Shown here: one piece after another, positions 1 through 5,638 of the stretch | How positions within the stretch are numbered: the first letter of the stretch is position 1 | Layout of the letters: the number at the start of each line of letters is the position of its first letter | Assembly (NCBI GenBank): GCA_002254765.1 | Contig: NJDV01000077.1 | Location: 1-6,931, forward strand | DNA length: 6,931 nt | Direction: 5' to 3' | DNA from: Thermoplasmatales archaeon ex4484_36 | Lineage (GTDB): Archaea; Thermoplasmatota; Penumbrarchaeia; Penumbrarchaeales; EX4484-36 | Made by a program: the position numbers and the translations under genes | Notes under the pieces: generated by a model | The model's input: the letters and a program-made list of their open reading frames with translations, nothing else | The model's database searches: none | Told to the model about the DNA's origin: nothing

Positions 1-592
1 GGTCATATATGGTGTTCTTTACCCCGGGGTCAAACCTCAGCGTTGTGTTCTTAAGGTAGGTGAGGGCATCATCACTCCAGTGGCGCTTCAGAATTATCTT
101 AACCCCCTCAACCCTTATCTCTTTAAAAGCGACAAGGGCCTCCTCCACCCTAGTCAAAACTCTTACAGTGATGTCAGAACCTTCCCTATAGAAGGGGATC
201 ATGTCAACCTCCACCCTCACTGTCAGGTTTACAAACCCTTCCCGGGCCTTAATCCTGATCCTCCCCTCCTTAACCTTATAACTGTCGTAGATGATGCCGA
301 TGTCCTCCAGCGCCTCGGCGCCGCCAGTTACGTAGTAGCGTTCACCTTCAACGGTTATGTTGTTGCCTCCACCAAAACCTCCAAGGAAACCCCCTTCGCC
401 CACCCTGGCGGTTACGTTGTAATCGGCCTTCCATGGGGTGAGATGGGCATCGATCTCATATGAGACGGCCCCCATCTGCTTACCTCCCTCAGGGGTCCGA
501 ACGATGCTCCACGGAAGAGGCAGAAGGATCAAAAAAAGTGCAGCAACGAGAACGAAAATCGGAATCTGGCTGAACCATTTTGGTGCCTGCAT
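1..592 (-). CDS. Membrane-anchored protein of unknown function, 3' part beyond left edge
   Basis: The minus strand is open without a stop from ATG at 592 to the left edge, giving 197 residues of an unfinished protein. I do not recognise the family. The N-terminus is short and polar with one strongly hydrophobic segment at about residues 11-29 (IPIFVLVAALFLILLPLPW), a likely signal anchor or uncleaved signal peptide. A soluble part follows, with alternating hydrophobic and charged residues that look beta-rich, a Gly-rich loop at about 65-75 (GGFLGGFGGG), and several N-x-T/S sequons (NVT, NIT, NLT, NTT), as seen in exported archaeal proteins. It is probably anchored in the membrane with the bulk outside. 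The ATG start is preferred because a TTTTTAA element lies 25 bases upstream, as expected for a leaderless transcript. A GTG at 646 would add 18 residues but has no ribosome binding site. The gene diverges from trmI. The competing plus-strand frame at 80-463 shows no recognisable features. Confidence 0.75.
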   Translation of the reverse strand, partial: MQAPKWFSQIPIFVLVAALFLILLPLPWSIVRTPEGGKQMGAVSYEIDAHLTPWKADYNVTARVGEGGFLGGFGGGNNITVEGERYYVTGGAEALEDIGIIYDSYKVKEGRIRIKAREGFVNLTVRVEVDMIPFYREGSDITVRVLTRVEEALVAFKEIRVEGVKIILKRHWSDDALTYLKNTTLRFDPGVKNTIYD

Positions 593-611
593 AGGGGGGG
601 AAAGAGGATAC

Positions 612-624
612 TGGTTAAAAACAG
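612..624. promoter_or_regulatory. AT-rich TATA-like element in the divergent gap
   Basis: The sequence GGTTAAAAACAG is the only AT-rich stretch between the two divergent starts at 592 (minus) and 657 (plus). Read on the minus strand it is TTTTTAA centred 25 bases upstream of ATG 592, the spacing expected for leaderless archaeal transcription. Read on the plus strand it would place a start of transcription about 12-14 bases before trmI. Whether it serves one or both genes is inference. Confidence 0.45.
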
Positions 625-656
625 TTACGAGGCTCTCCTTATCCACGGTGTAACAT

Positions 657-1433
657 ATGTGGCACAATAAGATCAATATTGGAGATGTAGCACTTATCCT
701 TGTGGTCTCCCCTAGAAGGAGGGAGAGATATTTGGTCAAGTTTGAGGGTGAGCGCATTATGGTAGGGGGTGAGGCGGTCCTTGAGATTGAGGAGATAAAG
801 GAGGCGGGTTGGGGTGGGGAGGTGAGAAGGGGCAGGACCTCCTTCTACATCCTCCCTCCCGCACCGGAAGATTTCCCGGTCATCCTCCCCCGGGGGGCGC
901 AGATCATAACTGTGAAGGACGCTTCAAGAATCATATCGATGTTAGGTGTGAGGAGTGGGATGAGGGTTCTTGAGGGAGGATCTGGTAGCGGACATATGAC
1001 CTCATACCTCGCATGGCACCTTGCACCGGAGGGGGTGCTATACTCTTACGAGAGATCAGCGGAGCACCTGAAAGTTGCGAAGGAGAGCATTAGGAAGCTC
1101 GGCCTTGAGAGGTGGGTAGAGTTCAGGGAGGCTGACGTGGCAGAGGTCCGGGAGAGGGACCTTCAGGGGGCTCTCCTTGACATACCGGACCCGGAGAGGG
1201 TCATACCTGCAGTGAAAGATGCTCTTCGCCCCGGCTCCTGTCTTGTTTGCTATCTCCCCACCGTAAACCAGCTTGAGAGGGCGAAAGAGGCCATGGAGGA
1301 TGCTGGCTTTGTAGACCTGAAGGCCGTGGAGCTTCTGGAGAGGGAGATGTCGCTGAGGGAGGGGGCTGTAAGACCTGAGATAAGCGGTATAAAGCACACA
1401 GCCTACCTCTTGAGGGGAAGACTCAGAAGATGA
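657..1433 (+). CDS. trmI: tRNA (adenine-57/58-N1)-methyltransferase TrmI
   Basis: This is a 258-residue protein, close to the usual 250-260 of archaeal TrmI. Family members use S-adenosylmethionine to methylate N1 of A58 in the T-loop of tRNAs. The archaeal enzymes also act on A57, the precursor of 1-methylinosine, which helps stabilise tRNA in thermophiles. They work as cytoplasmic homotetramers. The N-terminal ~75 residues form the small beta domain (GDVALIL at 9-15). The Rossmann methyltransferase domain follows, with SAM motif I VLEGGSGSG at 104-112, the acidic strand end YSYERS at 129-134, the catalytic-loop motif LLDIPDPE at 173-180, and the family's C-terminal RP...HTAYLLRGR at 239-255. 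An in-frame TAA directly precedes the ATG (651-653), so the start cannot be further upstream. No Shine-Dalgarno site is visible, so a short or absent leader is likely. The last 11 bases overlap the convergent TPR gene. Confidence 0.93.
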   Translation: MWHNKINIGDVALILVVSPRRRERYLVKFEGERIMVGGEAVLEIEEIKEAGWGGEVRRGRTSFYILPPAPEDFPVILPRGAQIITVKDASRIISMLGVRSGMRVLEGGSGSGHMTSYLAWHLAPEGVLYSYERSAEHLKVAKESIRKLGLERWVEFREADVAEVRERDLQGALLDIPDPERVIPAVKDALRPGSCLVCYLPTVNQLERAKEAMEDAGFVDLKAVELLEREMSLREGAVRPEISGIKHTAYLLRGRLRR

Positions 1434-1890
1434 GCTCCTCGAACTCCGTCCGCAGGGCGGGATCCTGAACGTACTTCAGAGCCTCCTTCGCTGTCTCCGA
1501 GACCTTCTCGAACTGCATGGTGTCTCTGTAGAGGGTGATCAGGTTCCTGTAGACATTGACATAATCGGGCTTGATTCTCAGAGCATTTAGGTAGAGCTCT
1601 TCCGCCTCCTTCAGACGCCCCTGTTCGTGGAGGAGGCTTCCGAGGAGTGAGTAGGCCTCTGCGATAGTTGAGTCGAGTTCTATAGCCCTTCGGAGCTCCT
1701 TCTCAGCCGCTCGAGGGCGGGCGGTTTCTATAAGCAGCCTCCCGTAGAGGTAATGAAGATGAGCTACCCCTTCATCCGCCTGCAGGCCAAGTAGGTAGAG
1801 CTCCTCTGCTTTTCTCAGATCACCCGCTTCATGAGCGTCAAAGCCCTCGTCGGCATATCTCATCGCCTTTCTTCTTGAGAAGAGGCCCAT
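1423..1890 (-). CDS. Small tetratricopeptide repeat (TPR) protein
   Basis: This is a 155-residue protein consisting almost wholly of TPR helices. About four 34-residue repeats start near residues 9, 41, 75 and 109. The third is the clearest, with AEAYSLLGSLLHEQGRLKEA and then a terminal IKP. TPR proteins form a curved solenoid that binds partner peptides, and no catalytic domain is attached here. There is no signal peptide or membrane segment, so it is probably cytosolic. The partner cannot be told from sequence. The frame is open back to 1938, but I place the start at ATG 1890 (MGLFSRRK) because a TTTTATAG box at 1913-1920 lies 26 bases upstream. That is leaderless spacing, and the extra 16 residues would start upstream of the TATA box. 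The gene converges with trmI, and the two stops interlock. Confidence 0.85.
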   Translation of the reverse strand: MGLFSRRKAMRYADEGFDAHEAGDLRKAEELYLLGLQADEGVAHLHYLYGRLLIETARPRAAEKELRRAIELDSTIAEAYSLLGSLLHEQGRLKEAEELYLNALRIKPDYVNVYRNLITLYRDTMQFEKVSETAKEALKYVQDPALRTEFEELIF

Positions 1891-1910
1891 GAGAAGGGGT
1901 AATTGGGAAC

Positions 1911-1920
1911 AACTATAAAA
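1911..1920 (-). promoter_or_regulatory. Archaeal TATA box of the TPR gene
   Basis: On the minus strand the sequence reads TTTTATAGTT, centred about 26 bases before ATG 1890. This matches an archaeal TATA box feeding a leaderless mRNA that begins at or next to the start codon. It also decides the start of the TPR gene against the longer open frame. Confidence 0.6.
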
Positions 1921-1941
1921 TCGAAACCGTGACCCCACACT

Positions 1942-2145
1942 TCATAAAATCCTCCTCTTCATCCCCCGGGGCCGATAGAGGAAGGAGATCAGGTAGAGCA
2001 GTAGCCGGTAGATGATGTAGGCAGCTATGAGAAGTATTATGAGGGTCAGAAAGAGCTTGATCACGGGGAGAAGGAGATATGCCAGTATGAGGGCTATGAT
2101 GAAAAGTCCAGCCCGGGGAAGGGGGTCAGGCCCCCACGTATAGCT
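1942..2145 (-). CDS. Small hydrophobic, probably two-helix membrane protein; start unclear or lost
   Basis: The minus strand is open for 67 codons from 2145 to a TGA at 1942-1944, bounded upstream by an in-frame TAA at 2146-2148. The translation begins SYTWGPDPLPRAG. It then has two long hydrophobic stretches, at about residues 13-28 (LFIIALILAYLLLPV) and 31-56, and ends in a basic tail RPRGMKRRIL. This is typical of a small membrane protein with a positive cytoplasmic end. There is no ATG at the N-terminal end. The only usable start codon is a GTG at 2064, which would give about 40 residues and one membrane segment, without a visible ribosome binding site. Either the gene is longer and has lost its beginning, or it is a short leftover. 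It lies 51 bases upstream of the TPR gene on the same strand. Family not recognised. Confidence 0.4.
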   Translation of the reverse strand, partial: SYTWGPDPLPRAGLFIIALILAYLLLPVIKLFLTLIILLIAAYIIYRLLLYLISFLYRPRGMKRRIL

Positions 2146-2853
2146 TTACGGTCCCGTTCCTTCCCGAAGATTCGGAAGATCGCTTGGAGTAAGCACTATC
2201 CCCTTCAAGACGTGCAACTACTCCTGCGTCTACTGTCAGCTTGGAAGAACCATAAATATGACCAACAGGAGAAGGGAGTTTTTTCCTAAAGAGGAGCTTC
2301 TTGAGGAGATCAGAGAGGGTGTAAAGAGGGCTGAGGAGGGGATTGATTACATAACCTTCGTCGGAGATGGGGAGCCCACATTGTACACCCCTTTGGAATA
2401 TCTTATCGACGAGGTGAAGGAAGCCTATTCCTTCCCGGTCTCCGTCATAACCAATGGCTCTCTCTTTTATTCTCCTTTGGTGAGGGAGGAGGTCAGCGGT
2501 GCAGACGTGATCTCACCTACTGTCGACACGGCGGTGGAGATGACCTGGAAGAAGATCAACAGGCCCCACAGGGACCTAGTCTTCTTCTAAACGGACTTGA
2601 AATTACAGCACTGGAGAGTGGTGAGTTCGTCCTTCAGGGTGATGACCCTATTGGGGGGATTCTCAGGATTCTCTTAAGGCATCCAATGAGGGAGGAGCAG
2701 ATAGAGAGCACTCTCAAAAGCTGGGGGGTGGAGGATGCCAGAGCGGTGATGGAGGTTATGAAGATGGGGGGTGCGATGGTTCCCGTGGAGTATCGGGGCA
2801 GAACCTACTATCTCCCCGGGAGGGTCAGAAGAGAGAAAAAAGCTATGGGATGA
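2144..2853 (+). pseudogene. Broken radical SAM Fe-S protein (COG0731-like, GPVPSRR family)
   Basis: Two pieces of one recognisable radical SAM protein lie in different frames. The N-terminal piece (2144-2587, stop TAA 2588-2590) carries YGPVPSRRFGRSLGVS, then the radical SAM motif C-x3-C-x2-C (cysteine codons at 2213, 2225, 2234), then FVGDGEPTLY and KINRPHRDL, all hallmarks of the archaeal COG0731-like Fe-S oxidoreductases. The C-terminal piece continues one frame over from about 2581 to TGA 2851-2853. It contains RHPMREEQIESTL and VEYRGRTYYLPG, the family's small C-terminal domain. The central part of the barrel, roughly 80-120 residues by my recollection of family length (about 300), is missing. 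No ATG, GTG or TTG lies in frame between the TAG at 2141-2143 and ATG 2258, and ATG 2258 would omit the cluster-binding cysteines. An in-frame ATG at 2099 is cut off by that TAG. Such enzymes bind a [4Fe-4S] cluster and cleave SAM, but this copy should be inactive. Its exact substrate is not known to me. Confidence 0.85.
2836..2841 (-). terminator. T6 run downstream of the hydrogenase operon
   Basis: On the minus strand, T6 followed by a pyrimidine-rich stretch (TTTTTTCTCTCTTCT) begins 20 bases past the hydA stop. Archaeal RNA polymerase terminates readily at such T runs without a hairpin. It lies inside the 3' end of the facing radical SAM remnant. Assignment rests on position and composition only. 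Confidence 0.45.
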
Positions 2854-2860
2854 GATGGAT

Positions 2861-4077
2861 TCAGCCCAACTCCCCAATGCGGGTTACGTGGGCACTGCAG
2901 GAGATGCATGGGTCGTAGGCCCTGATCAGCCTTTCACTCTCCCACTTAAGAGCATCCTCGCTCTGGGGCATAAGGGGCGGTAGATAGTGGTTCAGGGAGA
3001 CCTCCATGTGCTCAAAGTTCATGGCTGTGGGCGTGATCACATTGGCCCTTTCAACCCTGCCATCCCTGCCGAAAACGTAATGGTGGATAAGGAGTCCTCG
3101 GGGTGCCTCGACCGCCCCTATCCCCTCCGCCCCCTTCAGGAAGGTCAGCTCAACCCTTCTTGAGACGTACTCTTTATGATTCTCAACCATATCTTTGAGT
3201 ACCTCAACCATCTCCAGCCCGAAGTGATAACACTCAAGGGCCTGTGCCAAGTTGTTATGGAAGAGGTTGTCTGAGGGTAGCTTCGGGGCGATATCCTTCA
3301 CCTCATCCCTCAGGTGATCTCTCCCTATGTTCACCCTGGGTAGAGCCCCCACCATGAAGGGCTCTCCCAGAAAATGTGACCTCTTGGTGGTGTTGGGAGG
3401 AAGCATATCTCCCCCTTCAGGAGGGGTAATCTCCCTGCCTCCTTAAGCGCCACCTGGTGCCCTGGCACCTTCTGATAGGGGTGCTCAAGGTCCGTGAAAA
3501 ACTCCGCAGTAAACCTGAGACCGTCCATTATATCCTCCATCCTCTTCAGGTAGCTCTTCAGCATCTCACTGGTGACGTCCTGCGTGAGTCTCCCGGGCTG
3601 GACAGTGACGGGATGGACCCTCCTCCCCCCTATCAACTCTGTGAGGTCGTTGGTCACCCTCTTCAGCCTGAAGACTTCTTTAAGGTGGGTCTTCACCTTC
3701 TCCGGAAGATGGAGGGCGGAAGGGACGCGGAAGTAATCGGGGAGGGCTAGGAAGTAGAGGTGAAGTATGTGGCTCTGGATGTGGGCAGACCCCGCAAGTA
3801 GGAACCTGAGGTTGTGCAGTGTCTCATCTGGGGAGAAGCCTGCGGCCTTCTCCACAGCCTTTGCAGCCGCCAGGGCATGTATGACAGTGCATATCCCGCA
3901 GATTCTCGCGGACATCTCTGGGATCTCCCACCACCTTCTACCAACGAGGACAGACTCGAAAAACCTGGGCCCCTCGTGGATTCCCATTCTCACTTCTTTT
4001 AAGGACTCACCGTCAACTATGATCTCTACGTGTCCATGCCCCTCCACCCTTGTGATAAGTGGCACCTCAACCTTCAA
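2861..4077 (-). CDS. hydA: Sulfhydrogenase alpha: [NiFe] hydrogenase large subunit, frameshifted
   Basis: This is the catalytic subunit of a cytosolic group 3b [NiFe] hydrogenase, where H2 is formed or split. The N-terminal piece (4077 to about 3412) has the conserved ITRVEGHG at residues 8-15 and the proximal NiFe ligands R-x-C-G-x-C at 58-63 (RICGIC). The C-terminal piece (about 3411 to 2861) has GEPFMVGALPRVN and the distal ligands DPCISCSAH. An 8-residue tail after that His would be removed by a HybD/HycI-type maturation protease. The pieces are in different frames. Adding one base to the five-G run at 3411-3415 joins them into a 405-residue protein, near the ~410-430 usual for the family. 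The start is TTG at 4077, overlapping the hydD stop by 4 bases. It is supported by AGGAGG 8 bases upstream and because later starts would lose RVEGHG. Whether the frame change is real or an error is open. Confidence 0.93.
3411..3415 (-). other. Frame change in hydA at a five-G run
   Basis: On the coding strand the sequence is CTG AAG GGG GAG ATA TGC. The upstream frame continues past this point into residues unlike the family (CFLPTPPRG). The frame one base back gives GGDMLPPNTTKRSHFLGEP, which leads straight into conserved large-subunit sequence. One extra G here would restore a single reading frame. Homopolymer runs are common sites of sequencing errors and of real slippage mutations. Confidence 0.75.
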
Positions 4078-4799
4078 GCTCTCAGCCTCCTGTAATATTT
4101 GTTGTAAATGCCTTCGATCTCCACCATGCTATATCCCTTCTCCAGAAGGTCTTCAATGTGCGCCTCCACATTCTCGTCCTCATACTCGCCTCTGCATCCC
4201 GTGCAGAACATGCCTCTGCTGGGGCAGCGGGCGCTGCAGCCCCCCCGGGTCACAGGACCCATACAGGGCTCCCCCATGTCCAGGAGACAGCCGTTTTCGA
4301 AAAGGACGCACTCAGTACAGACGCTATGGTCCACCGCTCTGAACTCCCTGCCCATGACAAGGTCACTTATGAGCTTCAGCAGCTCATCCCTTTCAAAGGG
4401 ACAGCCGTAGAGTTTCGCATCAACATCCACATAGTTGTCTATTCCTTTCGGAGGCAGGCTCACAACCGGGAGTACCCCACCGTACTGCCTTTTCACGGCG
4501 TCGGAGTACCTCTGCCCATCTATTAGAGACTGAACACCCCCGTAACAGGCGCAGGCTCCCATAGCTACGACCTTGCTAGACCTCTCCCTTATCCTGTAGA
4601 GCTTTTCGATCTCTTCTACGGTTGTAGGGGAGCCCTCCACAAAGGAGATGTCAAAATTTCCAGGGTGCTCCAAACTCACGAGAATCTGGGCCTCCTTTAT
4701 GTCCAGGTGCTTTAAGACCTCCAGTATCTTCTCCTCCAGGTTTAAAAACTCGATCTGACAGCCGCTGCAGCCGCTTAAAGAGAATATCCCTATGTCCAT
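4074..4799 (-). CDS. hydD: Sulfhydrogenase delta: [NiFe] hydrogenase small subunit
   Basis: This is a 241-residue small subunit of the cytosolic [NiFe] hydrogenase. It passes electrons between the NiFe centre of HydA and the beta/gamma subunits through three predicted [4Fe-4S] clusters. The proximal cluster ligands are visible as CSGC at residues 11-14, GACACYGG at 82-88 and GCP at 132-134. Eight further cysteines at 161, 164, 171, 179, 188, 192, 199 and 202 suit the medial and distal clusters. There is no twin-arginine signal, so the enzyme is cytoplasmic. I choose ATG 4799 (MDIGIFSLSGCSGC). It overlaps the hydG stop by one base (TGATG) and has a GGAGGGGGT ribosome binding site just upstream. 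The frame is open back to 4838, but the extra residues are Gly-rich and not family-like. The gene is translationally coupled on both sides. Confidence 0.95.
   Translation of the reverse strand: MDIGIFSLSGCSGCQIEFLNLEEKILEVLKHLDIKEAQILVSLEHPGNFDISFVEGSPTTVEEIEKLYRIRERSSKVVAMGACACYGGVQSLIDGQRYSDAVKRQYGGVLPVVSLPPKGIDNYVDVDAKLYGCPFERDELLKLISDLVMGREFRAVDHSVCTECVLFENGCLLDMGEPCMGPVTRGGCSARCPSRGMFCTGCRGEYEDENVEAHIEDLLEKGYSMVEIEGIYNKYYRRLRA
4086..4091 (-). promoter_or_regulatory. Ribosome binding site of hydA (supports the TTG start)
   Basis: On the minus strand AGGAGG ends 8 bases before TTG 4077. It is a near-perfect Shine-Dalgarno match at normal spacing, inside the end of hydD, and it confirms the unusual TTG start. 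Confidence 0.75.
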
Positions 4800-5638
4800 C
4801 AGGCCACCCCCTCCAGCTCGTCCGGTATCTCTCTCCAACTTAGGGCCTCATGGACGGAGAAGACAGGTCCGTCCTTGCAGACATACTTCCCCCCTATCTG
4901 GCAGTGCCCGCAGATTCCCATGCCGCACTTCATATGCCTCTCCAAGGAGAGATGTATCCTGTTCAGAGGGACTCCCTTGGATATCAGGCCCTTGGTGGCA
5001 AAGTGCATCATAATGGGAGGGCCGCAGACAAGGGCCCACGTTCTGCCAGGACTGAAGTCTACTTCTTTGAAGAGCTCTGTTACAACCCCAGTCCTACCGT
5101 CCCAAACCTTGGGTGCCGTCTCGCACCCATTCTTTCTGTCCACTGTAACGAAGACCTCGAGCTTCTTTGCCCAACGGTCAAGGTCTTTCTTGTACAGGAG
5201 AAGGGCCGGCTCCCTAGCACCGTAAAGAAGAAGGAGCCTCTCGTAGTTCAGGCGCCCCCTATATGCGTCCTCAATGATGGGCCTCACAGGAGCAAGACCA
5301 ATTCCTCCAGCTACAAGAAGAAGGGTCTCTCCCTGGGCCTCCTGATGGGGCCAGCCTCTGCCGAAGGGTCCTCTTATGCCCACCATCTCCCCCACCTTCT
5401 TCCTGTGCAGAGCACCCGTCAAGGTGCCCGTCCTCCTCACAGTGAGCATCAGCTTCTCGCCGCTGGGAGAGGCTATCGAGATAGGCGCCTCCCCGTAGCC
5501 GGGAATGGAAATCTCAACGAACTGGCCCGGGGTGTGTTCAAGGGGTGTGCCTAAGGTGAAGGTCCAGGTCTCTGGCTCCTCCACTTCAACCTTCTCTATC
5601 ACGGCTGGCTTTGGGATGTATATGTTCCCCGTTTTCAC
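4799..5638 (-). CDS. hydG: Sulfhydrogenase gamma: FAD/NAD(P)-binding subunit
   Basis: This 279-residue member of the ferredoxin-NADP reductase / dihydroorotate dehydrogenase electron-transfer family moves electrons between NAD(P)H and the Fe-S chain of the hydrogenase. The FAD-binding barrel occupies about residues 1-100, with APISIAS at 51-57 in the flavin-binding position and GIRGPFGRGW at 87-96. The nucleotide-binding domain has AGGIGLAPVRP at 110-120 and the CGPP motif at 205-208. A C-terminal [2Fe-2S] cluster is bound by C238, C243, C246 and C254 (C-x4-C-x2-C-x7-C). Length and domain order match Pyrococcus-type HydG. The start is GTG 5638, sharing GTGA with the hydB stop (4-base overlap) and preceded by a G-rich GGGGGTGAGGG stretch. 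Whether it prefers NADPH or NADH cannot be read from the sequence; NADP(H) is usual in group 3b. Confidence 0.94.
   Translation of the reverse strand: MKTGNIYIPKPAVIEKVEVEEPETWTFTLGTPLEHTPGQFVEISIPGYGEAPISIASPSGEKLMLTVRRTGTLTGALHRKKVGEMVGIRGPFGRGWPHQEAQGETLLLVAGGIGLAPVRPIIEDAYRGRLNYERLLLLYGAREPALLLYKKDLDRWAKKLEVFVTVDRKNGCETAPKVWDGRTGVVTELFKEVDFSPGRTWALVCGPPIMMHFATKGLISKGVPLNRIHLSLERHMKCGMGICGHCQIGGKYVCKDGPVFSVHEALSWREIPDELEGVA
4804..4814 (-). promoter_or_regulatory. Ribosome binding site of hydD (decides ATG 4799)
   Basis: On the minus strand GGAGGGGGTGG lies shortly before ATG 4799, within the last codons of hydG. It favours this start over the in-frame ATG at 4838. Confidence 0.65.

Noticed and set aside
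80..463. Plus-strand open frame of 127 codons
   Set aside because: It is antisense to the longer minus-strand frame, which has a membrane anchor, sequons and a promoter at the right distance. The plus-strand translation shows no domain or motif I recognise.
438..653. Plus-strand open frame of 71 codons upstream of trmI
   Set aside because: It is antisense to the membrane-anchor segment, with a low-complexity, arginine-rich translation and no ribosome binding site.
1056..1397. Minus-strand frame inside trmI
   Set aside because: It is a shadow of the clearly recognisable TrmI methyltransferase domain on the other strand.
1891..1938. N-terminal extension of the TPR gene to 1938
   Set aside because: The TATA-like box lies within this stretch, so the mRNA should start downstream. 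The extra residues (MGSRFRFYSCSQLPLL) are not TPR-like.
2258..2590. Radical SAM gene starting at ATG 2258 as an intact 110-residue protein
   Set aside because: That start omits GPVPSRR and all three cluster-binding cysteines, which are encoded just upstream in the same frame. The product would not be a functional enzyme.
2674..2983. Frames on both strands at 2674-2877 and 2771-2983
   Set aside because: These are shadows of the radical SAM C-terminal piece and of the hydA 3' end, with no recognisable features.
3457..4526. Several plus-strand frames opposite hydA and hydD, including one of 191 codons
   Set aside because: They are antisense to hydrogenase subunits with complete metal-binding motifs. 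The translations are rich in Pro, Ser and Cys, as expected of shadow frames.
4800..4838. Longer hydD start at ATG 4838
   Set aside because: The extension (MERDTGRAGGGGL) translates hydG's coding and ribosome-binding sequence in another frame. ATG 4799 has the better Shine-Dalgarno site and family-like N-terminus.
4850..5554. Plus-strand frame of 234 codons opposite hydG
   Set aside because: It is long but antisense to a protein with intact FAD, NAD(P) and [2Fe-2S] motifs, and shows no motif of its own.
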